Source: an uncultured Pseudomonadota bacterium (lineage in GTDB: Bacteria; Pseudomonadota; Alphaproteobacteria; RF32; CAG-239). Taken from it: 40,810 nt of DNA. The position numbers and the translations under genes were made by a program. A model generated the notes under the pieces. That model saw only the letters and a list, made by a program, of their open reading frames with translations, ran no database searches and was not told where the DNA came from. The stretch spans positions 1-40,810 of the forward strand of contig CASFMW010000017.1 of assembly GCA_949295935.1 (NCBI GenBank). Reading direction: 5' to 3'. Of the stretch, positions 24,944 to 33,815 are shown piece by piece (the stretch's first letter is position 1; each line of letters opens with the position of its first letter).

Positions 24944-26014
24944 ATGGCTTTTCATCCGAAATACACAGTAACAGCCCAGATGCTTGCAAATCTTTCAAAA
25001 ATCGAAGTTATTAAGCAACAGTTTGAAAATCAACCAATATCACCACAACTTTTGTTATCATTGCGAGAAAGTGCAAAAGTGGCCACAATTCACTATTCAA
25101 CGCAAATTGAAGGTAATCGTCTGAGCGGAAAAGAGGTTGCAGAAGCTCTAAAAGGTCGAAAACTTCCTCAAAGAGAAAAAGACGAGCAGGAAGTTAAGGC
25201 TTACTATAAGGCTTGGAATGCAATGGAAGAAGCTGTTGTGGCTAATCATTTTTTTGATGAAGAACTGATTGCACATATTCATAGTTTGGTTGAGGCTAGC
25301 CAAAGTATAATACCATACCGAGATAATCAAAATGCCATTTATGATAGCGAAACCGGAGCCAAAATTTATTTGCCACCGGAAGCCAAAGATGTTCCGGAGA
25401 TGATGCGAGATTTTTGCCAATGGGTGCAAAATGCAACTAATTTACCTGTTCCATTGGTGGCAGGAATTGTGCATTATCAGTTTGTAACCATACACCCTTA
25501 TTATGACGGAAATGGCCGAACCGCACGATTATTGACAAGTTTTGTTATGCGTAAATGCGGTTATGGTCTAAAGGGGATTTATTCTTTGGAAGAATATTAT
25601 GCAAAAGATTTAATCCGTTATTATGATGCATTACAAACGCATCCGCATCACAATTATTATTACGGCAGGAATGAAGCAGACATAACTTCATGGCTGGAAT
25701 ATTTTGTGGCCGGTGTGGCTGATGCTTTTGATAAAGTTAATCAACACGCGGTAAATGAACAAACTAAAGGTTATACGACAGATAAAAGCCCGATATTGCG
25801 TGAATTGGATATTAAGCAACGCAAAGTTTTAGAGCTGTTTGCAGAGTATAAGGAAGTCAACAGTACGCAAATTGCGGAAATTTTAGGGCTTTCAGCAGCA
25901 TCGGCCCGATTTTTATTGCGCCAGTGGATTGCGGAAGGTTTTTTGCAATATGCTAATGAGTCAAAAAAGGCTAGAACTTATCAATTGGCTGAAAAATATG
26001 AAATGATTTTTTAG
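24944..26014 (+). CDS. Fic family protein with C-terminal winged helix
   Basis: 356 residues, soluble. The Fic core HPYYDGNGRTAR starts at His184 (Tyr replaces the usual Phe; all catalytic residues kept), so it should transfer AMP or another nucleotide part onto target hydroxyls. An inhibitory motif of the [S/T]xxxE[G/N] type is at Ser52-Glu56-Gly57, N-terminal to the core (class II). Residues about 290-345 look like a winged helix (STQIAEILGLSAASARFLLRQW), found in many Fic proteins that may bind DNA. AAAGGAA lies before the ATG. The flanks suggest it belongs to an acquired segment; no separate antitoxin gene is seen. Confidence 0.9.
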   Translation: MAFHPKYTVTAQMLANLSKIEVIKQQFENQPISPQLLLSLRESAKVATIHYSTQIEGNRLSGKEVAEALKGRKLPQREKDEQEVKAYYKAWNAMEEAVVANHFFDEELIAHIHSLVEASQSIIPYRDNQNAIYDSETGAKIYLPPEAKDVPEMMRDFCQWVQNATNLPVPLVAGIVHYQFVTIHPYYDGNGRTARLLTSFVMRKCGYGLKGIYSLEEYYAKDLIRYYDALQTHPHHNYYYGRNEADITSWLEYFVAGVADAFDKVNQHAVNEQTKGYTTDKSPILRELDIKQRKVLELFAEYKEVNSTQIAEILGLSAASARFLLRQWIAEGFLQYANESKKARTYQLAEKYEMIF

Positions 26015-26032
26015 TAAATATACTGTTTTCCT

Positions 26033-26136
26033 TCGTTTTCCTGCGTTTTGAGTGTAGGAATTGATTTTTGATGATAAACTTATCATAAAACAACCGTATA
26101 CGCGTTGGCTGACAATGAAAACACACAAAATGAAAT
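26033..26136. repeat. Dispersed 104-bp repeat, copy 1
   Basis: About 85-90% identical, without gaps, to 30692-30795. It starts 18 bases after the fic stop codon. It contains the palindrome ATGATAAACTTATCAT (26071-26086); in the other copy one base pair of this palindrome is changed on both arms so that symmetry is kept. Confidence 0.8.
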
Positions 26137-26163
26137 ATTTTTCGCACAGCTTCATGATTTTAA

Positions 26164-26192
26164 TTGCAAATTAAGACCTAGGTTTATAATAT
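26164..26192 (+). promoter_or_regulatory. Predicted sigma-70-type promoter for the structured RNA
   Basis: TTGCAA (26164-26169) lies ahead of TATAATAT (26185-26192), giving a 15- or 17-base spacer depending on the hexamer chosen. Transcription would begin around 26198, at the start of the structured region. Confidence 0.5.
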
Positions 26193-26197
26193 AAACT

Positions 26198-26493
26198 CAG
26201 TTATGGGTGAATACTCTATAATCAGTACCTTTAGTGGTACGGAGCTTTCATCGGCTCTATAGTCGTCGGTGTTAGGATATAACATCGTTATATTGTTGGC
26301 TACTCATCATAGCTGACGGTAAATATATCCCCGATTGAAATTGGTAACACTCTTTTGGTCGGGGAGCTTTTAACGAATGTTCAGGAACCATATTACGATC
26401 TCTGAAAAAATATGGCTCTAAAGGTTAAGGGAATCATTTACGACTATATGATTGATGAACTCTCCGACCACCTTCAATAGGTGGTTTTCTTTT
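26198..26493 (+). ncRNA. Candidate structured RNA of about 295 nt, unrecognised family
   Basis: The 513-base gap between fic and the autotransporter holds a region dense in exact helices: GTACC/GGTAC (26225/26236), GAGC/GCTC (26242/26254), ATATAAC/GTTATAT (26277/26287), GGCTA/TAGCT (26298/26310), an enclosing GTCGTC/GACGGT (26262/26315), CCCCGA/TCGGGG (26329/26359), CCATATT/AATATGG (26388/26409) and a final terminator ACCACCT/AGGTGGT (26467/26479) with a T-rich tail. No coding frame fits. It does not match tmRNA, RNase P, SRP or common riboswitch signatures I know. It is either a free-standing RNA or a leader controlling the autotransporter starting 34 bases after it. Confidence 0.55.
26467..26493 (+). 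terminator. Intrinsic terminator of the structured RNA
   Basis: ACCACCT pairs with AGGTGGT around a five-base loop, followed by TTTCTTTT. It lies upstream of the autotransporter gene, so the gene either has its own start of transcription or depends on readthrough. Confidence 0.75.
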
Positions 26494-26526
26494 AATTGCA
26501 ATTAAAGAAAAAGGAAGTTTAATCAT

Positions 26527-29500
26527 ATGAAAAAAACTTTATTAATGACAACAGCATTAGTCGCACTAGTCAGCGCAACTAATACCAGCGCTCAAACATT
26601 GCCGAATTTGGATGTTTCAGGAACAGAAACAATAACCGAAGATAAAGGTGTTGCTTATAAAACAATTTCGGTTGCCAAAGGCGGAGAACTAACACTTAAC
26701 GGCGGCAATGTAAAAACATCTGCTAAAGACACGCCAACTACCGATATAACTATTTATGGAACTTTGAACCTCAAGAACGAAAGTGTTTTAGAGGCAGGTA
26801 GTGACCTTGATGATTTAGCCAACAATTCCAATATGTTGGTAGATGGTGCCACAGTTAGCATGGAAGATTCTGATTTGGAAGCCAATGGCAATATAACAAT
26901 CAAAAATACAAATTTGACTTCAACGAGCCAAAATCCAGAAGAATATGGAATATGGGCTGACGGCGATATCACTTTGGAAGGTGGCGAAACAACTTTAAGT
27001 AATTCATATCTTGCTTCCGGCGGAAATATGACCATTCAAAGCGGAACAATCAATGGCTCTGGATCAAGTGATATTCTTTTGTCGTCTGATGGTAAAAACA
27101 AACACAAATTAGATATTAACGGAGGCAACATTACTTTGTCTGACAATTCAGGTATACATTCTGAAGGTCTTGACGCTCAATATAATGAAATGGCCGCTGA
27201 TATCAATCTAAACGGAGGCAATATCACCATAGAAGATGGTGGTGAAATTACTTTGACCGGAAATGGTAATATGAACATTGGCGGAAATGCAAATATCACG
27301 ATGGATTATTCTTTGGAAGTTGCAGGAGATGATTTGCATAATGGTGGTATCCTGCATGAAGGTCAAAGCGGTGATATTAATATTTCCGGTGGTAAAATTA
27401 ATTTAACCGGAGAAGTTGCTAAAATTGAACGTGGCGGTTATGACGGTGACTGGTATTATAATTCGGAAACTGGTGCAACTATGGCTCCCAATGACGGACA
27501 AGGAGTTGCTCCTGAAGGTGCAGATACCGATAATTATCATATTTCTACAGGAGATATTAACATTTCCGGTGGAGAAATATATAAAAATACCGGAGATATT
27601 AACATTAGCGGCGGTACTATAAAGTCTGATAACGGAAGTATTTTAAATAACGGTACCGGAGATATTAATATCAACGGTGGTGTTATTAATCTAACGAATC
27701 CGGATAATAAATTTAAACAAGCTTCCAGTGAAGGAAAAGGAATCTTTGGTAGCAATATTAGTATGTCTAGTGCTCATAAGATCAATATGTCTGCCGGAGA
27801 AGTTACTTTGGACCAAACTTCAATGAATGGTTGGGATGGTATAGAAATGAGTGGAGGAACACTCAATCTTAACTCAGACGCTAATGATATGACTGCGACT
27901 TTATGGTCAAAAGGAGATATTTTATTATCCGGAGGTACTGTAAATGCAACCAATGCCGCTATTAATACCTTTTATGTTGAAAATGGTGCTGATAGCAAAG
28001 GAAATATCATCATTGATGGTGGAACAATTAATGTTTCTAAAGATTCAAATTTGAATTTAGGTTCAAAGGGTGAGATTAATTTTAAATCCGGAACAATTAA
28101 TATTGCCCAAGATGGAAATTTGACCATTAGCGATAAATACACTGATGATTGGCACTTTGATATCGAAAATGTGGGTACAATATTTTTCGGTCAGCAAGCA
28201 GTATTTAATCTTAATGGGGATATTGAGGGCAATGTGAACGGAAACGGTACTGTTAACTTCCTTTCAAATGATGCTAAAATCACCGGTAATGTCAATATGA
28301 CCGATGGCGGCGTGATGAACGTTGGCTTAAATAATGCTGTTATTGAAGGGGATGCTATATTCAATAGTGGTTCTACTTTGAAGCTGGAAATTGCTGATAG
28401 TGGCAACGGCTCATTGACAGCAAATACCATTACCGGTAAAGAAGGCTCTAAACTGGCTTTGAATATCACCAAAAAAATGGAGCTCAATGACGTTTTAGAA
28501 GATGTTGTTCTCTTTAATGGTAATGTTACAAATAATTTTACGGAAGAGCTGTCAAATAATCGCTACAGCGTTCAAAAGAATTCTGATGGAAAATCTTATG
28601 ATATAACCTATATTGCAACGGCATCTGACGTGGTTAGTGATGCCGGAGGTACGGCAAGCAACGCGTCAACGGCCGAAGCTTGGGATGGTATGACGGTAGG
28701 AAGTGCAACAGCAAAAGATGTTTCCGCAAAATTAAAATATTTGTCCGAAAACGACCAAAAAGCTTATGTTGATGCATTAACCGCGGTTGCGCCGGAAGTT
28801 GCCCCGATGGTTCAAAAGACACAAAGCGAAACGGCTAACCAAGTGTTTGGCGCTGTTAGTACGCGTTTGACTGGTGGTTCCGTTGCTACCGGTGGTGAAG
28901 GTATGGCCTCTGGTGATAATATTTTTGAACGTGCAGCCATGTGGGTTCAAGGCTTGTTTAATAAATCTAAACTTGATGATACTTCAAAATCTTATGGTTT
29001 TGATGCTGATAGTTCAGGTGTTGCCATGGGTGCTGAAAAATATGTTACCGACAGCACTAAAATCGGTTTGGGTTATGCTTATACCAATACCGACATTGAC
29101 GGATTTATGAGAAGTACCGATGTTGACACTCATACAGCCTTTGTTTATGGCGAATATAAACCCAGCAACTGGTATGTGAACGGTATCGCATCTTATGGTT
29201 GGTCTGATTATTCCGAAGACAAAACCATTTCAGGAATTGGTGTTAAAGCTGATTATGATGTTGAAACCTTTGGTTTGCAAGCCATGACTGGTTATGATAT
29301 GCAACTCAAACACTTCGGTTTAACTCCTGAGGTTGGTTTGCGTTATGTTCATATCAGCCAAGATGGTTATACCGATTCAGCCGACCAAAAGGTATCAAGC
29401 AGTGATTCCGATATCCTAACAGGTGTTATCGGGGCTAAAGTCAGCAAAACATGGACACTTGAAAACGGTATGAACATTAAACCGGAAGCCAGAATTGCAG

Positions 29501-29727
29501 CCACTTATGACTTGATGAACGATGATGTTAATTCTGTTGTAACTTTGGCTAATGGTTCAGCTTATGCGGTAGAAGGTGATGCTTTAGACCGTTTCGGTAT
29601 GGAATTTGGCGCTGGAGTAACGACAGAAGTCAACGATAATGTTGAATTTGCATTGGGTTATGAAGGCAAATTCCGTGAAGATTACCAAGACCACACCGGT
29701 TTGGTTAACTTAAAATATAAATTTTAA
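26527..29727 (+). CDS. Autotransporter with beta-helical passenger
   Basis: 1066 residues. The signal peptide ends near TSA-QT (residue 22); the passenger, to about residue 760, is full of beta-helix turns such as GDINISGG and NINGGVINL rich in Asn, Gly and Ser; the C-terminal part of about 280 residues is an autotransporter barrel (from MWVQGLFNKSKL through GLGYAYTNTDIDG to the terminal LKYKF). It should be displayed on the surface; the function is unknown. AAAGGAAG lies before the ATG, downstream of the structured RNA. Passenger and barrel differ from the AIDA-type protein at 16462, so the two are not recent duplicates. Confidence 0.88.
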   Translation: MKKTLLMTTALVALVSATNTSAQTLPNLDVSGTETITEDKGVAYKTISVAKGGELTLNGGNVKTSAKDTPTTDITIYGTLNLKNESVLEAGSDLDDLANNSNMLVDGATVSMEDSDLEANGNITIKNTNLTSTSQNPEEYGIWADGDITLEGGETTLSNSYLASGGNMTIQSGTINGSGSSDILLSSDGKNKHKLDINGGNITLSDNSGIHSEGLDAQYNEMAADINLNGGNITIEDGGEITLTGNGNMNIGGNANITMDYSLEVAGDDLHNGGILHEGQSGDINISGGKINLTGEVAKIERGGYDGDWYYNSETGATMAPNDGQGVAPEGADTDNYHISTGDINISGGEIYKNTGDINISGGTIKSDNGSILNNGTGDININGGVINLTNPDNKFKQASSEGKGIFGSNISMSSAHKINMSAGEVTLDQTSMNGWDGIEMSGGTLNLNSDANDMTATLWSKGDILLSGGTVNATNAAINTFYVENGADSKGNIIIDGGTINVSKDSNLNLGSKGEINFKSGTINIAQDGNLTISDKYTDDWHFDIENVGTIFFGQQAVFNLNGDIEGNVNGNGTVNFLSNDAKITGNVNMTDGGVMNVGLNNAVIEGDAIFNSGSTLKLEIADSGNGSLTANTITGKEGSKLALNITKKMELNDVLEDVVLFNGNVTNNFTEELSNNRYSVQKNSDGKSYDITYIATASDVVSDAGGTASNASTAEAWDGMTVGSATAKDVSAKLKYLSENDQKAYVDALTAVAPEVAPMVQKTQSETANQVFGAVSTRLTGGSVATGGEGMASGDNIFERAAMWVQGLFNKSKLDDTSKSYGFDADSSGVAMGAEKYVTDSTKIGLGYAYTNTDIDGFMRSTDVDTHTAFVYGEYKPSNWYVNGIASYGWSDYSEDKTISGIGVKADYDVETFGLQAMTGYDMQLKHFGLTPEVGLRYVHISQDGYTDSADQKVSSSDSDILTGVIGAKVSKTWTLENGMNIKPEARIAATYDLMNDDVNSVVTLANGSAYAVEGDALDRFGMEFGAGVTTEVNDNVEFALGYEGKFREDYQDHTGLVNLKYKF

Positions 29728-29748
29728 GGCTTAACAACTAGTACGAAG

Positions 29749-29790
29749 ATGCCCTGTAATCGTTTGGTTGCAGGGTATTTTCTTTTTTTT
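29749..29790 (+). terminator. Intrinsic terminator after the autotransporter
   Basis: ATGCCCTG pairs with CAGGGTAT around a 14-base loop, followed by TTTC and eight T bases, 22 bases after the stop codon. Confidence 0.85.
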
Positions 29791-29815
29791 AACAATCTTG
29801 TGCAAATAATGAACT

Positions 29816-30079
29816 ATGAGAAATGGCTTCTATAAAATTTTAGTTGCGATTTTTTTGTTGAGCGGATGCCAAAGTGTTTCCGTTCCTCCGTCATATGAAT
29901 ATAAAGAAATTGCAACGAGAGATTTCACAATTGCAAGTTGGCAAAAAATCACGGAGCCTAATGGGGTATATAAAATATACATAGAAGGGGACGGCTATGC
30001 ATTTAACGCACACGGACGCCCCACACAAGACACGACACGAGGATTTTCAGTTTTAAGTTCAAAGAATAGCCAGAAATAA
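29816..30079 (+). pseudogene. Truncated hydrolase-type lipoprotein
   Basis: 87 codons. The start is a full lipoprotein signal (lipobox LSGC, Cys18), and the next 60 residues match the lipoprotein at 19479-20231 (IASWQKI, VYKIYIEGDGYAFNAHGRPTQD). The match stops right after TQDTT and the hydrolase core with its Ser, Asp and His is absent, so no enzyme activity is possible. The first 37 bases also occur as a relic at 24313-24349. No convincing ribosome site. Confidence 0.75.
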
Positions 30080-30285
30080 ATTTTGTTGTTAATTCATTGA
30101 AAATAATACACAAAACATAAAAACGGCGTTCTATAAAATTAATCAAAAATCTTGTGATTTATGCATTTTTCCGAACATAATTACACCAAAATTACACAAG
30201 AAATAAATCTGAAAATAATAGTCATCTTAGCCAATTCTAACAAACTGCACACAAGTATTAGAAAGTCTCAAAATAAAAATTCTAA
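30080..30285. other. Gene-free AT-rich stretch
   Basis: I see no coding frame, strong hairpin or promoter here. It separates the truncated lipoprotein from the Bro-N pseudogene and looks like decayed sequence. Confidence 0.4.
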
Positions 30286-30669
30286 ACTGAAATAACTAGC
30301 CAAACGGTTACAAATTGTAACCAGTTGAAAATGATGGCCTCAGACGGAAAATGCGTAACACAGACGTTGCAGATACAGAAAAACTATTGCGTATTATTCA
30401 AAGTATCCCCTCCACCAAAGCTGAACCATTTAAATTATGGCTTGCTAAAGTTGGACGCGAACGACTGGATGAGTTAGCAGAGGTTTCCACAACAGAATTT
30501 TCTAAAGAACATAATCCAGAAATTTTTGAGGAGAGTAAAACGATTGCAAGAATAAGGTGGTGAAGTCGCAAAAAGCGCACGACAAAACATCGAAAAACAA
30601 CTCGGACATAAAGTTGTTACCCCCAAAAATGCAAAAGATATTAAAGAAATTGAAAATCAAAAACAATAA
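30286..30669 (+). pseudogene. Broken Bro-N (antirepressor/DinD-like) gene
   Basis: Three frames joined give a recognisable Bro-N protein: TNCNQLKMMASDGK, then (one base lost in the A-run 30348-30351) NTDVADTEKLLRIIQSIPS and KAEPFKLWLAKVGRERLDE, then directly LAEVSTTEFSKEHNP, where the family normally has well over 50 more residues, and finally, after an extra base near 30552, GGEVAKSARQNIEKQLGHKVV. So there is an internal deletion, two frameshifts and a missing 5' end. Such proteins occur in phages and mobile elements. The family call is from recalled sequence patterns, not a search. Confidence 0.7.
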
Positions 30670-30691
30670 TTACCAACAATGTTATTTCCCG

Positions 30692-30795
30692 TCGTTTTCC
30701 TGCGTTTTGAGTGTAGGGATTGATTTTTGACGATAAACTTATCGTAAAACAACTATATTGCCATGGCTGACATGGAAAACGCACAAAATAAAATG
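30692..30795. repeat. Dispersed 104-bp repeat, copy 2
   Basis: It matches 26033-26136 without gaps. The palindrome here is ACGATAAACTTATCGT (30730-30745). It starts 22 bases after the stop of the Bro-N pseudogene, as copy 1 starts 18 bases after the fic stop. Confidence 0.8.
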
Positions 30796-30912
30796 ATTGT
30801 CATTAAACTTATTTTTACTGTTGATTGTAATTATATTAACTGATAAATATTAAAAACAAAACCCGAAGAGAAATTAATCCAATCGGGATTTTGTTACTTA
30901 CAGTACAATGAA

Positions 30913-32892
30913 CTATATTTTTTTTAAGTTCTTTTTTAATTTTTTTGCATCTTTTAACAAAGCTTTTACATTTTTATATTTTTGTTTTGCTTTGCTTTTT
31001 CTCTCTCCTATAACTAAGTTCTTCTTAATTTTATATTTGAATTTCTTCAACAGAAAGTACAAAGGATGCATCAAAACATATTTTAACTTTTGATCTCGAT
31101 TGTAATCAGAATTTGTTATAATATTTTCTCTTTGATTATCTGCTAGTTGATTTGCTTGCACTAATCTAAGTAATATTTCCTCATAAAATGGAGATTTTCT
31201 TGCATATTGCCACCAGATATCGGCACAATCTGATTGAGGTGCTTTCCATGGTTTCGGACTATTAGCGTAATGAATTATTCCTTTGCTACTATTTCGCCCT
31301 TCACACCAAAACTTAACTGATAAATATGGAACTTTATTTAAACATTCTTTAATAAAATCATTAGTTATTGTATAAGAATTCCATTTACTGTCTAGAAATT
31401 TTATATTACCATCCAAGAGCATATTTAACATATCTTGCTCATAAACTTCTACTTTACTTATATGCTTTTCTAAAAAAAGTTTTAAATAATCTAGTGAATA
31501 CTTTTCTCTATAAGATTTACAATTAAATAACAATGTTCCTGTATTTATATAGTCATGAGGATTTTTTAATTTCATATAATTAATGACATAATCCAATTTA
31601 TGTGGTAGTACACCACATATCATTCCTTCATGTACAATATCCTTAACCCCTGCAGCTAGATATCCTGTCAAATCAGTATTGTAAAGCTCCTTCAAATCTT
31701 CTCTACAGATCATATCTGCATCTACTACTAAAACTTTATTAAAATTTTCAAGCATATGAGGAATTACTAATCGATAATAAAGGTCTTCACTATATACGGA
31801 ATGAAATATTTTTTTTGTTATTCCTGCTAACGACCATGCTGGATTGTAAAATCTTAAAGAAATATTTGATTTTCCTTTAATGATTTTTAATAATAATTGT
31901 TTTGATATTTCAGAAATATCTTTACTAAAAATTATAAAATCATAATTATAGTTTGGAGAGCATTTTTCAATAGCAGATAAAAGAAATGTACTAAATATGG
32001 AGGCATAATTATTATTAAAATTAGAAGCAATTACGATATTATTAGATTTAAACGCTGGTTTAATGTTATGTATTTTTTCAGGATGTTCTACAAAAAGTAA
32101 GGGTAATTCATTAATTTTATAATTTTGCTCTGCCATCCACATAGCCCATATACCAACTAATCTCTCTGCGATTCCTGCTAATGCTCGAGTCTGCTGGGTA
32201 TTATAAGATGACATATCTATTGTTTTTTCTAGTTCAAATAAGATATCAAAAAGCCAAGAACAAAACTCATTAAAAATTGTATCTTTCATAATAAAGCAAT
32301 TATATAATCTACTATAAATAGTTTCATACATATATTTTTGTACAACTTCACTCATTTGTGGATACTTTTTTTGTATAATTTCAATGGCTTTATCTACATC
32401 TTTCATAAAATGCCAGTCAGGATAAAAAGACATTGCCTCATAATTTGATTTAAATGACAATAAGCTTAAGTCAAGAGGTCTTATAAAAACCGCATCATAT
32501 CCTATTATTTCTTTCTGCAATTCATCTTCACTTAACCCATATTTTTTTATAGCATCATCATCTAGAAATTGGGTAATTAAACATCCTGCTGCGTGAGAAA
32601 TATTTATAACTGTTTCAAATTTTTTCTGTGTCGAAAAATATCGACGATAGTGGCATAGCCCGTAATAATCTGCTTTTTGATTTTTCCATGCCCAATATAA
32701 TACTGTTAACTCACAAAAAGACATTCTTTTTTCTGAAATATTATCTCCGGTATTATCCCCTTGTATATCTATATTTTTTCTTTTATCAAAAACAGCTCCA
32801 CATTTAACTGGTATAAAAAAATTATTTTTTAATTCTTCTGCTTCTACATCAATTCGATGCGATACAAAAATTTTAATATCTTTATTTTTCAT
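30913..32892 (-). CDS. Two-domain glycosyltransferase, DUF4422 plus GT8
   Basis: 659 residues, cytoplasmic. Residues 1 to about 265 match DUF4422 (VSHR, PVKCGAVFD, GDNTGDNIS, FCELTVLYWAWKN, YYGLCHYRRYFS), a putative glycosyltransferase domain. From about 285 a GT8 domain follows (IVIASNFNNNYASIFSTFLLSA, LVVDADMICREDL with the metal-binding DAD, YINTGTLLFN, EQDMLNMLL). The C-terminal 60 residues are strongly basic and may contact the membrane. TAGGAGAA lies before the ATG. It is the last gene of the glycan cluster and probably adds two sugars in turn. Confidence 0.85.
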   Translation of the reverse strand: MKNKDIKIFVSHRIDVEAEELKNNFFIPVKCGAVFDKRKNIDIQGDNTGDNISEKRMSFCELTVLYWAWKNQKADYYGLCHYRRYFSTQKKFETVINISHAAGCLITQFLDDDAIKKYGLSEDELQKEIIGYDAVFIRPLDLSLLSFKSNYEAMSFYPDWHFMKDVDKAIEIIQKKYPQMSEVVQKYMYETIYSRLYNCFIMKDTIFNEFCSWLFDILFELEKTIDMSSYNTQQTRALAGIAERLVGIWAMWMAEQNYKINELPLLFVEHPEKIHNIKPAFKSNNIVIASNFNNNYASIFSTFLLSAIEKCSPNYNYDFIIFSKDISEISKQLLLKIIKGKSNISLRFYNPAWSLAGITKKIFHSVYSEDLYYRLVIPHMLENFNKVLVVDADMICREDLKELYNTDLTGYLAAGVKDIVHEGMICGVLPHKLDYVINYMKLKNPHDYINTGTLLFNCKSYREKYSLDYLKLFLEKHISKVEVYEQDMLNMLLDGNIKFLDSKWNSYTITNDFIKECLNKVPYLSVKFWCEGRNSSKGIIHYANSPKPWKAPQSDCADIWWQYARKSPFYEEILLRLVQANQLADNQRENIITNSDYNRDQKLKYVLMHPLYFLLKKFKYKIKKNLVIGERKSKAKQKYKNVKALLKDAKKLKKNLKKI

Positions 32893-32903
32893 AAAAATTT
32901 CTC

Positions 32904-33782
32904 CTATTTCAATGATTGTTTAATAATTTCATTTAAACCTTGTTCTATTGAATATTTAGGGACAAAGCCGACCTCTTTATTTAAGCGCGTACTATCTCCC
33001 ACAACTCGAACCTGTTGCGGACTTGCCTGTTCATTGAACACAACAAGATTTTCTTTTCCCATTGCTTGAGCAATTTTCATAACGTAATCATGGATACTAG
33101 TGTCTTTTCCTGTGCAAATATTAACCACGCCTTCAACGTTACTATCTAAAAATTTCACAAAGGCTGCGGCTATATCCTTTGTGTAAATATAATCACGAAT
33201 TAATGAACCGCTACGAATAACAACCTCTTGATTAGCTGAAAGATGATTAATAACATCGGAGGTTAATCTTCTTGGGTCTTTTTCTTTCCCAAATGCTGAA
33301 AATATTCTACCCCAACCAAAAGAAATGTTATTGTTGTGACAGTATACTTCGGCTATTTTATGAACAAAATCTTTACACTGACTATATATATTAATTGGCT
33401 CGGCCGGCATAGTTTCTTTCAAAGTCTCATTATGGTAGCCATATTCTGCGTAAGTTCCGGCCATTACAACTCTTTTACCTCCATATTTATGAAAAGATTT
33501 TAACATATCAATTGATGATGTTAAAAAATCAAAATTCATATTATCATTAAATAGACCTGTACTTAACCACGCATAGTGTAACAAATATTCCGGCTGAACA
33601 TCAGAAAACATTTTATCTACAGCATTTTTATCAAATAAGTTTGCCTTAATATAGGTTACGTTATCTGTACTTACCTCATCGCCCATTGTCATAACATAAA
33701 CTTTAAATCCGGCATTCAATAGGCAAGGAATAGTTTGTGTTCCAATTAATCCTGTACCTCCGGTCAAAATGACTTTTTTCAT
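32904..33782 (-). CDS. NAD-dependent sugar epimerase/dehydratase (SDR)
   Basis: 292 residues. Rossmann motif GGTGLIGTQ (TGxxGxxG) lies at the N terminus; the catalytic YSQCK (YxxxK) is intact. Nucleotide-sugar SDRs of this sort reduce, dehydrate or epimerise activated sugars; with rfbF and rfbG nearby the substrate is probably a CDP-6-deoxy sugar, which is inference. GGAAAGGA lies before the ATG, 33 bases after the truncated FAD gene. It resembles the SDR at 35468 in overall layout (THEN-like DxxYTxDxA and VNICxG segments in both), so they may be ancient duplicates. Confidence 0.82.
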   Translation of the reverse strand: MKKVILTGGTGLIGTQTIPCLLNAGFKVYVMTMGDEVSTDNVTYIKANLFDKNAVDKMFSDVQPEYLLHYAWLSTGLFNDNMNFDFLTSSIDMLKSFHKYGGKRVVMAGTYAEYGYHNETLKETMPAEPINIYSQCKDFVHKIAEVYCHNNNISFGWGRIFSAFGKEKDPRRLTSDVINHLSANQEVVIRSGSLIRDYIYTKDIAAAFVKFLDSNVEGVVNICTGKDTSIHDYVMKIAQAMGKENLVVFNEQASPQQVRVVGDSTRLNKEVGFVPKYSIEQGLNEIIKQSLK

Positions 33783-33815
33783 TAAACATCCTTTCCATTT
33801 TTTAAATCTGCTTTT

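Noticed and set aside
26071..26086. The palindrome in the 104-bp repeat as a dif/Xer site
   Set aside because: ATAA and TTAT are only 2 bases apart, not the 6-base centre of dif sites.
26198..26493. The structured RNA as tmRNA, RNase P, SRP RNA or a cobalamin riboswitch
   Set aside because: The signature sequences I know for these RNAs are absent.
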